DNA of 11,362 nucleotides. Origin: Candidatus Thorarchaeota archaeon. Its GTDB lineage: Archaea; Asgardarchaeota; Thorarchaeia; Thorarchaeales; Thorarchaeaceae. This document shows positions 1 through 6,297 of this stretch, piece by piece. The stretch is taken from contig JABCSP010000045.1 of the NCBI GenBank assembly GCA_018238825.1, forward strand, positions 1 through 11,362. The letters are read 5' to 3'. How positions within the stretch are numbered: position 1 is the stretch's first letter; each line of letters starts with the position of its first letter. Both the position numbers and the translations under genes were made by a program. A model generated the notes under the pieces. The model was not told where the DNA came from. It saw only the letters and a program-made list of their open reading frames with translations, and searched no databases.

Positions 1-9
1 CACCTCCTT
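1..9 (-). promoter_or_regulatory. Shine-Dalgarno site of a gene off the left edge
   Basis: The minus strand reads AAGGAGGTG here, a near-perfect Shine-Dalgarno sequence. A start codon on the minus strand would fall a few bases beyond the left edge, so this is most likely the ribosome binding site of a neighbouring gene transcribed leftward. The gene itself is not in the window. Confidence 0.6.
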
Positions 10-45
10 CATTATTGGAAATATCATTTTTATAGTATTTCTCCG

Positions 46-54
46 CTTTTATAA
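46..54 (-). promoter_or_regulatory. Candidate TATA box for the off-window left gene
   Basis: The minus strand reads TTATAAAAG. With archaeal spacing of about 25 bases, transcription would start near position 22-27, just upstream of the Shine-Dalgarno site at 1-9. This gives a short leader and a coherent promoter. A second A/T-rich element at 28-38 would start transcription inside the ribosome binding site, so it is less likely. Confidence 0.4.
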
Positions 55-176
55 TCAAAGCACAAAACTTTAAGTATATGTAACAAAATAAAGTTTACTT
101 TTTTACTTTTGTAACTAATTAGAGAACGTAGTTACACTTTGAAATATTCTAATTGTGTAGATAAGATGCTAATACT

Positions 177-214
177 AAAAAAGAAGAGTTGTAGCCTGGG
201 AAATCCCAGACTAC
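177..214 (-). terminator. Hairpin plus T-run terminator of the surface protein gene
   Basis: On the minus strand, just after the stop codon at 226-228, there is a 10-bp inverted repeat: GTAGTCTGGG, a 4-base loop ATTT, then CCCAGGCTAC. It is fully paired if one G-U wobble is allowed. It is followed by TTCTTTTTT. On the plus strand the same position is a C-A mismatch, so the hairpin is better formed in the minus-strand transcript, matching the direction of the surface protein gene. T-rich tracts terminate archaeal transcription; the contribution of the hairpin is inferred. Confidence 0.55.
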
Positions 215-225
215 TTTATTCTATA

Positions 226-2130
226 TTATCGCTTTTTGATGATCACTACAATGATAATGATTATCACAACTGCTACACCACCGATTATGAGTAGTGTAGT
301 AGTATCAAGTACGAATCCAGGAACTACTGCTGCGTTGGCAATACCGAAGTCGATAGTGTTCAACACCAGGTTGTACCCATCCATCTCGTTACCATAGTAT
401 AGATCAGCGTACATTGGTCTGTAGTCACCGTATGGTGAAGCACCTGAAACCACAAGAAGTCCAGTACCAGCAGTGCCGGCATTAACTTCCAGAGTCATAG
501 CAACAAATGAACCAACATCGCCTTCATCGTGAGCGATTGGGTCAGTAAGGTCACCATTGCAAACGGTTGCGTTTGCACCGTAGTACAATACTGGATACAC
601 ATTGGTAAAGGTGTTTGTTTCAAGATCAAAAGATCCAGTTGTATTTACACCGTAGAGCAAAGTTGGTCCATGCATCATGACTTGCGTGACGCCTACAACC
701 AAATCTGCAACGAATGCATCATCGCTTGTTGTGTTAGCAATAACACGATAACCAGAGCCACAACTGCTAACCGGATCCTCGATTGCTGCGGGTTCACCAT
801 AAACTTGAGAACCAACTTCATCAAGGATGAGGGTCATGTTGTCGTTGTTCCATTGACCTTGGTCGGGTGCGCTAGTGAAGTCAGAGTCATATCCGATCCA
901 CATGAACTTGTTACCAGCATTGAACCATTCTCCGATTGCTGTGATTTCAGCAGCTAGGTATCCATTGCCAGCTCCATAGATTGAGCCTGCAATAAATGCC
1001 ACTGCATCTTCAAGAATGGTAGAGTTGATTCCGCCCATTGCCCAGTAGGTTGTGTAACCCTTTAGGAATAGAGCAGTTCTTAGACCTGCGTCTAATGCTG
1101 CAACTGTTCCGCTACTGCTTTTTTGACCATGTGAATAGTCAAAGACGATTTTACCTTCGCCTTGTGTAGCAGTTGCTGCGAAAACTCCATATTTTATAGT
1201 GTTCTTGACGAAGTTGTATCCATCCATGGTAACATTGTAGTATAGATCAGCGTACATTGGTCTGTAGTCACCATATGGTGAAGCTCCAGAAACTACAAGT
1301 GCGCTTGAACCATCGGTACCTGCTTTGAGCTCCAATGTTGTAGCAACGAATGAACCAACATCGCCTTCATCGTGAGCGATTGGGTCAATAATGTCACCAT
1401 TGCAAACGGTTGCGTTTGCACCATAGTAGAGTAGTGGATACACATTATCAATGTCGGTTGTTTCAAGAGCAACTGCACTTGTATTCCATGCGGCTTCTTC
1501 ACTGCCATAGAGCAAAGTAGGTCCATGCATCATGACTTGCGTGACGCCTTGAACAAATGCACCGAGGTCGGGGTTTGTTGTAGTTGTGTTGGCAACAACA
1601 CGATAACCAGAGCCACAGCTGCTGATTGGGTCCTCGACTGCTGCGGGCTCGCCGTAAACGTGAGAACCAACTGCCTCAAGGATGAGGGTCATGTTGTCGT
1701 TGTTCCATTGACCTTGGTCGGGTGCGCTAGTGAAGTCAGAGTCATATCCGATCCACATGAACTTGTTACCAGCATTGAACCATTCTTCGATTGCTGTGAT
1801 TTCAGCAGCTAGGTATCCATTGCCAGCTCCATAGATTGAGCCTGCAACAAATGCCACTGCATCTGTCAGAATAGTTGCGTTTATTCCTCCACGAGCCCAT
1901 ACAACATCAAAGCCCATCGCTGTAAGATTAGCTTCGAGGGCGGCATCTAGAGCCACTACTGTTCCACTGCTACTTTCTTGACCGTGAGAATAATCGAAGA
2001 CGATTTTTCCAGGGTTTGTAGCGAATGGTGTGACTGCTGCCTGTGTTGCTGTAGGGATAGCAAGAATAGACGCAAATAGAGCCGTGATCACGAATAATGT
2101 CGCGGCTTTTCTTCTATTAATATGATTCAT
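226..2130 (-). CDS. Secreted, membrane-anchored protein with two tandem Rossmann-like (DUF4350/GATase-1-like?) domains
   Basis: Function not recognised. The 634-residue protein has an N-terminal signal peptide (basic start with RRK at 6-8, hydrophobic core 11-25, likely cut after TQA at 29-31). Two homologous domains follow at about 41-325 and 326-606, then a C-terminal transmembrane helix (about 610-630) ending in KKR, so the bulk lies outside the cell. Each domain opens with IVFDYSHGQ (43-51, repeated 285 residues later), then alternating helices and strands, including an EWFNAGNKFMWIG helix-strand. This looks like the class I glutamine amidotransferase-like fold of DUF4350-type proteins, but I see no catalytic Cys-His pair. 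The only cysteines are one pair per domain (C172 and C243, then about 457 and 524), suggesting a disulfide in each. Twelve N-X-S/T sequons point to a glycosylated surface protein. The start is supported by AGGAGAG upstream. Possible roles are ligand binding or cell-surface adhesion; both are guesses. Confidence 0.85.
   Translation of the reverse strand: MNHINRRKAATLFVITALFASILAIPTATQAAVTPFATNPGKIVFDYSHGQESSSGTVVALDAALEANLTAMGFDVVWARGGINATILTDAVAFVAGSIYGAGNGYLAAEITAIEEWFNAGNKFMWIGYDSDFTSAPDQGQWNNDNMTLILEAVGSHVYGEPAAVEDPISSCGSGYRVVANTTTTNPDLGAFVQGVTQVMMHGPTLLYGSEEAAWNTSAVALETTDIDNVYPLLYYGANATVCNGDIIDPIAHDEGDVGSFVATTLELKAGTDGSSALVVSGASPYGDYRPMYADLYYNVTMDGYNFVKNTIKYGVFAATATQGEGKIVFDYSHGQKSSSGTVAALDAGLRTALFLKGYTTYWAMGGINSTILEDAVAFIAGSIYGAGNGYLAAEITAIGEWFNAGNKFMWIGYDSDFTSAPDQGQWNNDNMTLILDEVGSQVYGEPAAIEDPVSSCGSGYRVIANTTSDDAFVADLVVGVTQVMMHGPTLLYGVNTTGSFDLETNTFTNVYPVLYYGANATVCNGDLTDPIAHDEGDVGSFVAMTLEVNAGTAGTGLLVVSGASPYGDYRPMYADLYYGNEMDGYNLVLNTIDFGIANAAVVPGFVLDTTTLLIIGGVAVVIIIIIVVIIKKR
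313..1155 (-). repeat. Tandem coding repeat, copy 2 (C-terminal domain)
   Basis: This encodes residues about 326-606 of the surface protein, starting with a second KIVFDYSHGQ. Segment 821-1009 differs from 1676-1864 at only two of 189 bases (932 and 993), both changing the amino acid (Gly for Glu, Ile for Val). Both cysteines and most sequons are kept in the two copies. Confidence 0.85.
1156..2010 (-). repeat. Tandem coding repeat, copy 1 (N-terminal domain)
   Basis: This encodes residues about 41-325 of the surface protein. It is paralogous to the adjoining copy at 313-1155, with a register of 855 bases across most of the unit, changing to 843 bases in the last third because of a 4-codon length difference. 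Its subregion 1676-1864 is almost identical at DNA level to 821-1009, while its first 49 codons and the segment after the first cysteine have diverged strongly. Confidence 0.85.
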
Positions 2131-2140
2131 TTTGAGTACT

Positions 2141-2147
2141 CTCTCCT
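2141..2147 (-). promoter_or_regulatory. Shine-Dalgarno site of the surface protein gene
   Basis: The minus strand reads AGGAGAG, 10 bases before the ATG at 2128-2130. It supports this start codon ahead of the signal peptide. Confidence 0.65.
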
Positions 2148-2230
2148 ATCGTAGAAGATAGCGTCGTATCGAACTTATTTTGAAATACATCCCCTTTTGA
2201 AGTCATCGAATTGTACAGAAATCGTTTCAA

Positions 2231-2238
2231 ATATAAAT
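2231..2238 (-). promoter_or_regulatory. Candidate TATA box of the surface protein gene
   Basis: The minus strand reads ATTTATAT inside an A/T-rich stretch of the 243-base divergent region 2131-2373. Transcription would start around 2205-2212, giving a leader of about 75-80 bases. The other gene sharing this region, the solute-binding protein on the plus strand, has several A/T-rich candidates (for example around 2275-2284 and 2308-2316) and I cannot choose between them. Confidence 0.35.
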
Positions 2239-2360
2239 AATCAATAGGTTATCTGATATATTCACCATATTTTGAAATATTTAGCGTACAAAAATTTTGA
2301 GTAACAAACCTTAATTACTGCAATCTCGTAAAATTGATTCCGAAGCAGCTTCTGAAATGA

Positions 2361-2366
2361 GAGAGG
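2361..2366 (+). promoter_or_regulatory. Shine-Dalgarno site of the solute-binding protein gene
   Basis: GAGAGG lies 7 bases before the ATG at 2374, a normal spacing. It supports the start used, which places the membrane anchor right at the N-terminus. Confidence 0.5.
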
Positions 2367-2373
2367 AAATAAA

Positions 2374-3954
2374 ATGAGCGAATTTGAAGCCACTCGAAAT
2401 ACTTCAACCATAGTCGTTGCGATTGTGGTTATAGCAATTATTGGTGTTGCAGGTGTTTCATTTTTATTGATGCCTGGAACTGGTCCAACAGACCCCACTG
2501 ATACTACAGATCCTACATCAACTGGAATTACTCTGACAATTCTTACACGGCATGACTTGTCTATTCAAAATGTATTTAATGGTGCATTTTTGGCATCCGA
2601 TTTTGCACAAGATAATAATATTGTTGATCTCAAATGGCGAGCTCCAGCTAATGAATTCTGGGATGATTTGATTGCAGATGGAACAGTTGACGTCTGCTGG
2701 GGTGGTGGTCCTACATTGTTTGACCAGTTAATGAGAGATGATTTCTTAGAGCCACTCACAAGCACAAAAATGCAGACTGTTGCAGCTCGAATTAACGATA
2801 CCCTTGCTGGAGTAGATATGAAACGAAACAACACGGCTGATGAACTAATCTGGATAGCAGCGGCAATTTCCACATTTGGATTTACCGTAAACCATGCATT
2901 CCTCGATACATATTCACTTCCAACACCGACCACATGGGATGATCTTGCAGATCCAATATGGGCAAAGGAATTACCTACCATTCCAACCATAGCAATGGGT
3001 AATGCACCAGATACAACTTCTAACACTCGAATCTATGAGATTATTTCTCAAGCCCTTGGATGGGAAGCCGGTTGGGTTAACATGGCTCGCATGGCAGGAA
3101 GTTCTGAGATTTTTGGTGGATCCGTGGAAACTCAAAATGCAGCAGAATCTGGTGATGTCGGAGTTGCAATGTCTATCGATTTCTATGGATATCTAACTCA
3201 GGCTAGAAACCCTGATTGCGAATATATTGTGCCAGAGGGGCAATCCATTGTGAATGGAGACCCAATCGCAATTCCAAGCACAAGTACTCAGAAGGTTCTT
3301 GCAGAAGGATTCCTTGACTTTGTACTTAGCGCTGAAGGTCAGGCACTCTGGCTTGACGACGATCTTCGTCGAATGCCTGTCATGAGAGAAGCATTTGATC
3401 AACCAGGTCTAGGTGATGTTGAAGATCTCTACGCTGCATTCAATCAGACCACAAGCACAGTTGGTATCGATTTTAATGATACACTTTCACTATCGATGAA
3501 CAGAGCATTCATCAAGTACTTTGAATCAGTCTTTACTCAATCTCATGCTGAACTTGTGAACTGTTGGATGGCAATCATTGACGCTTATGATGAAGGTAGA
3601 ATAAATCTAGCTGAAATGGATGCATATGCAGCTCAAATGGGTGCAATGATATCAATTGTAGACCCCAAGACTTCTCTTACTGAGGAGTTCACCATAGCAT
3701 ACGCGTCCGCCATCAATAATGATATGATTTACGATTCATCGTATGCCTCGACAGTCCAATCACGATGGGCTATTGCAGCAAAAATCCAGTATCAGTCTGT
3801 TATGGCCTCTGTAAATGCTGAAACATTAGCTGGTTATAATAATCTAGAAAAATCAAATAACGAGATTGTTGGGTCGTTACAAGCAATGTTAGCTATCTTC
3901 TTCGGAACTGGTGGGTTTGCAGTAATAGTTCTTGCTAGTCCGAAATTTGATTAG
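2374..3954 (+). CDS. ABC transporter substrate-binding protein (Fe3+/family 1-like), membrane-tethered, with C-terminal extension
   Basis: This 526-residue protein would capture a small solute outside the cell and hand it to an ABC importer. Residues 13-33 form a membrane anchor, followed by a Pro/Thr/Asp-rich linker (34-50) typical of archaeal tethered binding proteins. The lobe that follows has features of the bacterial solute-binding superfamily, including DVCWGGGPTLF (106-116), which resembles the ADVFWGGG-type segment of iron-type binding proteins, and SAEGQALW (319-326), the usual closing region. About 180 residues follow, mostly predicted helix, ending in a hydrophobic stretch (502-521) with almost no charged tail. 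The normal family length is about 330-400, so the extension is unusual. No permease or ATPase gene is adjacent: the next gene is convergent and only 16 bases away. The substrate cannot be told from sequence; iron or another metal complex, or a polyamine or sugar-like solute, are options. Confidence 0.8.
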   Translation: MSEFEATRNTSTIVVAIVVIAIIGVAGVSFLLMPGTGPTDPTDTTDPTSTGITLTILTRHDLSIQNVFNGAFLASDFAQDNNIVDLKWRAPANEFWDDLIADGTVDVCWGGGPTLFDQLMRDDFLEPLTSTKMQTVAARINDTLAGVDMKRNNTADELIWIAAAISTFGFTVNHAFLDTYSLPTPTTWDDLADPIWAKELPTIPTIAMGNAPDTTSNTRIYEIISQALGWEAGWVNMARMAGSSEIFGGSVETQNAAESGDVGVAMSIDFYGYLTQARNPDCEYIVPEGQSIVNGDPIAIPSTSTQKVLAEGFLDFVLSAEGQALWLDDDLRRMPVMREAFDQPGLGDVEDLYAAFNQTTSTVGIDFNDTLSLSMNRAFIKYFESVFTQSHAELVNCWMAIIDAYDEGRINLAEMDAYAAQMGAMISIVDPKTSLTEEFTIAYASAINNDMIYDSSYASTVQSRWAIAAKIQYQSVMASVNAETLAGYNNLEKSNNEIVGSLQAMLAIFFGTGGFAVIVLASPKFD

Positions 3955-3970
3955 ACACAGATGCATATAC

Positions 3971-4642
3971 TTAGACCGAAATCACACAAAATACACTTGA
4001 GCTGTCTATTTCGATTATTCTTGTATCAAGATTGAGTTGAGACGAAAGATTGGAAAAATCCTCAGGTCTAAAGGTTGTTGCAGTAAAACCATCCCTACAA
4101 GAAATGACACCATCTGATGTACGATTCCAATCAATCTCTCCAATAAGCCCAGCATCCGCTTGTAATTTGAACCAGTCTATTCTATGCTCCCAGAATTTTT
4201 CGGAGTAGCTAGAAAATAGGCACAGACCACCCTTTCTCGTGATTCGAATGCTTTCTTTTAGGAGATCTAGTGGGTCCACTTTGAATGCAGAAATACCATT
4301 TTGAATACAGACAACTTTGTCAAAAGAAACATCTTGTAGTGGTAGGCATTCAGCATTGGCCTGAAACAGGTGACATCCAATTTTTTGTTCAACAAAATCT
4401 TTGGCAATTATTAGACTCTCAATAGAAGTATCTATTCCAATCACTTTCGAAGAAACCGGTAATAGGTCCTTCAGGATTCGACCATAACCACAACCTAACT
4501 CAATTACATGATCTGTTTTCTGAATGTGTTCCAGAACATAATCCACCTCAGATTGTAGATATTGTTTTACTCTTGATGGAGCGATATCATAGCATCTCTT
4601 CAGATTATTTGATGACAATTGCTCTGAGTAGTAATCATTCAT
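3971..4642 (-). CDS. Class I SAM-dependent methyltransferase
   Basis: This transfers a methyl group from S-adenosylmethionine to an unidentified substrate. Numbered from the ATG at 4640-4642 (223 residues), it has motif I ELGCGYG at 48-54, the acidic ribose-binding D71 in VIGIDTS, the adenine-side NAE at 96-98 with LPL following, and the motif IV-like FDKVVCIQN at 107-115, followed by the usual RKGG turn. The reading frame is open to an earlier ATG at 4721-4723 (27 extra residues). I prefer the later start because MNDYYSEQLSS begins the helical cap seen in related methyltransferases, the extra part is hydrophobic and unlike the family, and the earlier start leaves only 39 bases for two divergent promoters. 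Neither start has a clear Shine-Dalgarno site. The gene converges on the solute-binding protein gene and diverges from nnr. The substrate (small molecule, lipid or protein) is unknown. Confidence 0.82.
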   Translation of the reverse strand: MNDYYSEQLSSNNLKRCYDIAPSRVKQYLQSEVDYVLEHIQKTDHVIELGCGYGRILKDLLPVSSKVIGIDTSIESLIIAKDFVEQKIGCHLFQANAECLPLQDVSFDKVVCIQNGISAFKVDPLDLLKESIRITRKGGLCLFSSYSEKFWEHRIDWFKLQADAGLIGEIDWNRTSDGVISCRDGFTATTFRPEDFSNLSSQLNLDTRIIEIDSSSVFCVISV

Positions 4643-4705
4643 TCTATAGATGTCCCATATTACTATCCAGTAAGGTGCGAAAAGAATCTTACTCTTCAAG
4701 AAATG

Positions 4706-4717
4706 CATTGATATAGC
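4706..4717. promoter_or_regulatory. Possible shared TATA element between methyltransferase and nnr
   Basis: TTGATATAGCAA reads as TGATATAG on the plus strand and GCTATATCA on the minus strand, so it could serve TBP in both directions. It sits about 50 bases before the nnr ATG and about 66 bases before the preferred methyltransferase ATG. This is inferred from position and composition only. Confidence 0.25.
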
Positions 4718-4762
4718 AAGCATGTTAACATGGAACCATTACTCACTTGAGAGTGGCGATAG

Positions 4763-6280
4763 ATGGAAACTAAACCAGTAACCACCGAAGAGATGCGTTC
4801 TCTTGAACTCAATGCAAAATATCTCGGGATCCCTCACCGTCTTCTGATGCAGATTGCAGGTCGAGAGGTTTCTAGAGTGATTATTGATAATGAGGCCGTG
4901 AAGGACAAGTCAATAGTAATCCTGTCTGGTTTGGGAGGAAATGGTGGTGATGGTACTGTTGCAGCAAGATATCTTGATGCGGCTGGTGCAACCGTCGAGG
5001 TATTCTTACTTGGTCATGAAAAGACCATCTCAAATGAGGATACTCTTACGAACTGGAATATTTTGAAGAACCTAAAACGTATCTCGATGTCGACTCTCAC
5101 AACTGAAACCGCAGTAAAGTCATGCAAGGCGATAGAATCTGCTGATATAATTGTAGATGGCATAATGGGATTCGGGCTTCATTCTAAACTAAGAGAACCA
5201 CTATTGACAGCTGTGCAGATGATCAACAAATCTAAAGCTATCAAATACTCAATCGATATGCCAACAGGCATTGACTCTAGTACAGGCGAAGTTCACGGAG
5301 AAGCTGTCATCGCTGACCATACAATTTCTCTTCATGCTACAAAAATTGGATTGACACTGGCGCAGAAGTATGCTGGTAAGGTGCATATCGTGACAATCGG
5401 AATACCACGAGAGGCAGCTTCCACATGTGGTCCAGGAGACCTCTCAATATTCAATCAACCCCGTAGTTCATCAGCAAAGAAAGGGGATTCTGGCCGGATT
5501 CTTGTCATTGGAGGTAGTGATGTTTATTCAGGGGCACCTGCTCTTGCTGGGATGGCGGCCCTCCGTACCGGCTCTGACCTGGTTAGTATTCTTGCTCCAG
5601 AACTAGTTGTATCTGCAATCCGTGAATACAGTCCTAATCTAATGGTGACAAGTTTAGGGACCCCGATTCTACAACCAGAAGTTGTCGATATTGCATTTGA
5701 GATGGTAAACAAGAATGATGTCGTCGCATTTGGCCCAGGGTTAGGAATACATCCTGAAACGATAGCTGCTGTGAAGTCACTTGTTAAGAAAATAGTTGGA
5801 ACTGGTAAACCGTTAGTGCTAGATGCAGACGGTCTCAAGGCAATCTCATCTTCAGGAATTGAGATGGATCCGAACACTGTAGTTTTTACACCACACTGGG
5901 GTGAGTTGAAGATTCTGCTGGGCATAGAACTCGGAGATTCCAAGAACCAAGAGAATCGAATCAAGAGGTCTGTTGATGCTGCAAAACAATACAATTGCGT
6001 CATTCTGCTGAAGGGCTCTGTTGATGTAATAGCCCATCCAGATGGCAGTTACAAGTTGAATCGAACTGGCGTGCCTGCCATGACTGTTGGTGGTACAGGG
6101 GATGTCTTGACAGGAATCATTGCATCTCTTCTCTCTAGAGGTGGGAATGCATTCAAGGCTGCAGCTGCTGGCGCATTTGTGTCTGGATTGGCAGGAGAAT
6201 TAGCTGCACAGGATCTTGGTGACCATCTGGTTGCAACAGACTGCATCGAAAAAATTCCAGAAGTCTTCAAAGATTACTAG
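4763..6280 (+). CDS. nnr: Bifunctional NAD(P)H-hydrate epimerase / ADP-dependent NAD(P)H-hydrate dehydratase
   Basis: This repairs hydrated, inactive NADH and NADPH. The N-terminal domain (YjeF_N/NnrE, about 1-215) equilibrates the R and S hydrates. The C-terminal ribokinase-like domain (NnrD, about 235-500) dehydrates the S form using ADP. Visible N-domain motifs are GLGGNGGDG at 56-64 (usual form GNGNNGGDG), VDGIMGFG at 131-138 and IDMPTGID at 164-171 with the catalytic D165. C-domain motifs are KKGDSGRILVIGGS at 238-251, FGPGLG at 322-327, DADGL at 353-357, TPHWGE at 375-380 and GGTGDVLTG at 442-450 with the catalytic D446. Its 505 residues match the usual fused length in prokaryotes. The family's MENAG segment reads MQIAG here (29-33), a conservative oddity. 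The ATG at 4763 fits the family start (EEMRSLE soon after it), but only a weak G-rich stretch precedes it. It converges on the CoA fusion gene with a 17-base gap. Cytoplasmic. Confidence 0.95.
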   Translation: METKPVTTEEMRSLELNAKYLGIPHRLLMQIAGREVSRVIIDNEAVKDKSIVILSGLGGNGGDGTVAARYLDAAGATVEVFLLGHEKTISNEDTLTNWNILKNLKRISMSTLTTETAVKSCKAIESADIIVDGIMGFGLHSKLREPLLTAVQMINKSKAIKYSIDMPTGIDSSTGEVHGEAVIADHTISLHATKIGLTLAQKYAGKVHIVTIGIPREAASTCGPGDLSIFNQPRSSSAKKGDSGRILVIGGSDVYSGAPALAGMAALRTGSDLVSILAPELVVSAIREYSPNLMVTSLGTPILQPEVVDIAFEMVNKNDVVAFGPGLGIHPETIAAVKSLVKKIVGTGKPLVLDADGLKAISSSGIEMDPNTVVFTPHWGELKILLGIELGDSKNQENRIKRSVDAAKQYNCVILLKGSVDVIAHPDGSYKLNRTGVPAMTVGGTGDVLTGIIASLLSRGGNAFKAAAAGAFVSGLAGELAAQDLGDHLVATDCIEKIPEVFKDY

Positions 6281-6297
6281 GGCAACCTATCCTACAA

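Noticed and set aside
529..957. Plus-strand open frame of 142 codons inside the surface protein gene, similar to another at 1525-1812
   Set aside because: The two look alike only because they are the antisense of the two near-identical domain copies. The minus-strand frame has a signal peptide, anchor and ribosome binding site, while these have none of the features of a gene.
1293..1526. Minus-strand 77-codon frame inside the surface protein gene
   Set aside because: It is a shifted frame within the long coding sequence, Met/Leu/Gln-rich with no recognisable domain.
313..2010. The long direct repeats considered as a CRISPR array or transposon ends
   Set aside because: The repeats are two in-frame copies of a protein domain of about 850 bases each, with no short regular repeat-spacer pattern and no transposase.
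2262..2498. Minus-strand 78-codon frame across the divergent promoter region
   Set aside because: It overlaps the membrane-anchor coding part of the solute-binding protein and has no Shine-Dalgarno site or known motif.
2565..3026. Minus-strand 153-codon frame opposite the solute-binding protein
   Set aside because: The plus-strand frame carries a clear membrane anchor, linker and binding-protein motifs; the antisense frame shows none.
5524..6003. Minus-strand 159-codon frame opposite nnr
   Set aside because: It lies entirely under the NnrD domain, whose catalytic motifs are all intact on the plus strand.
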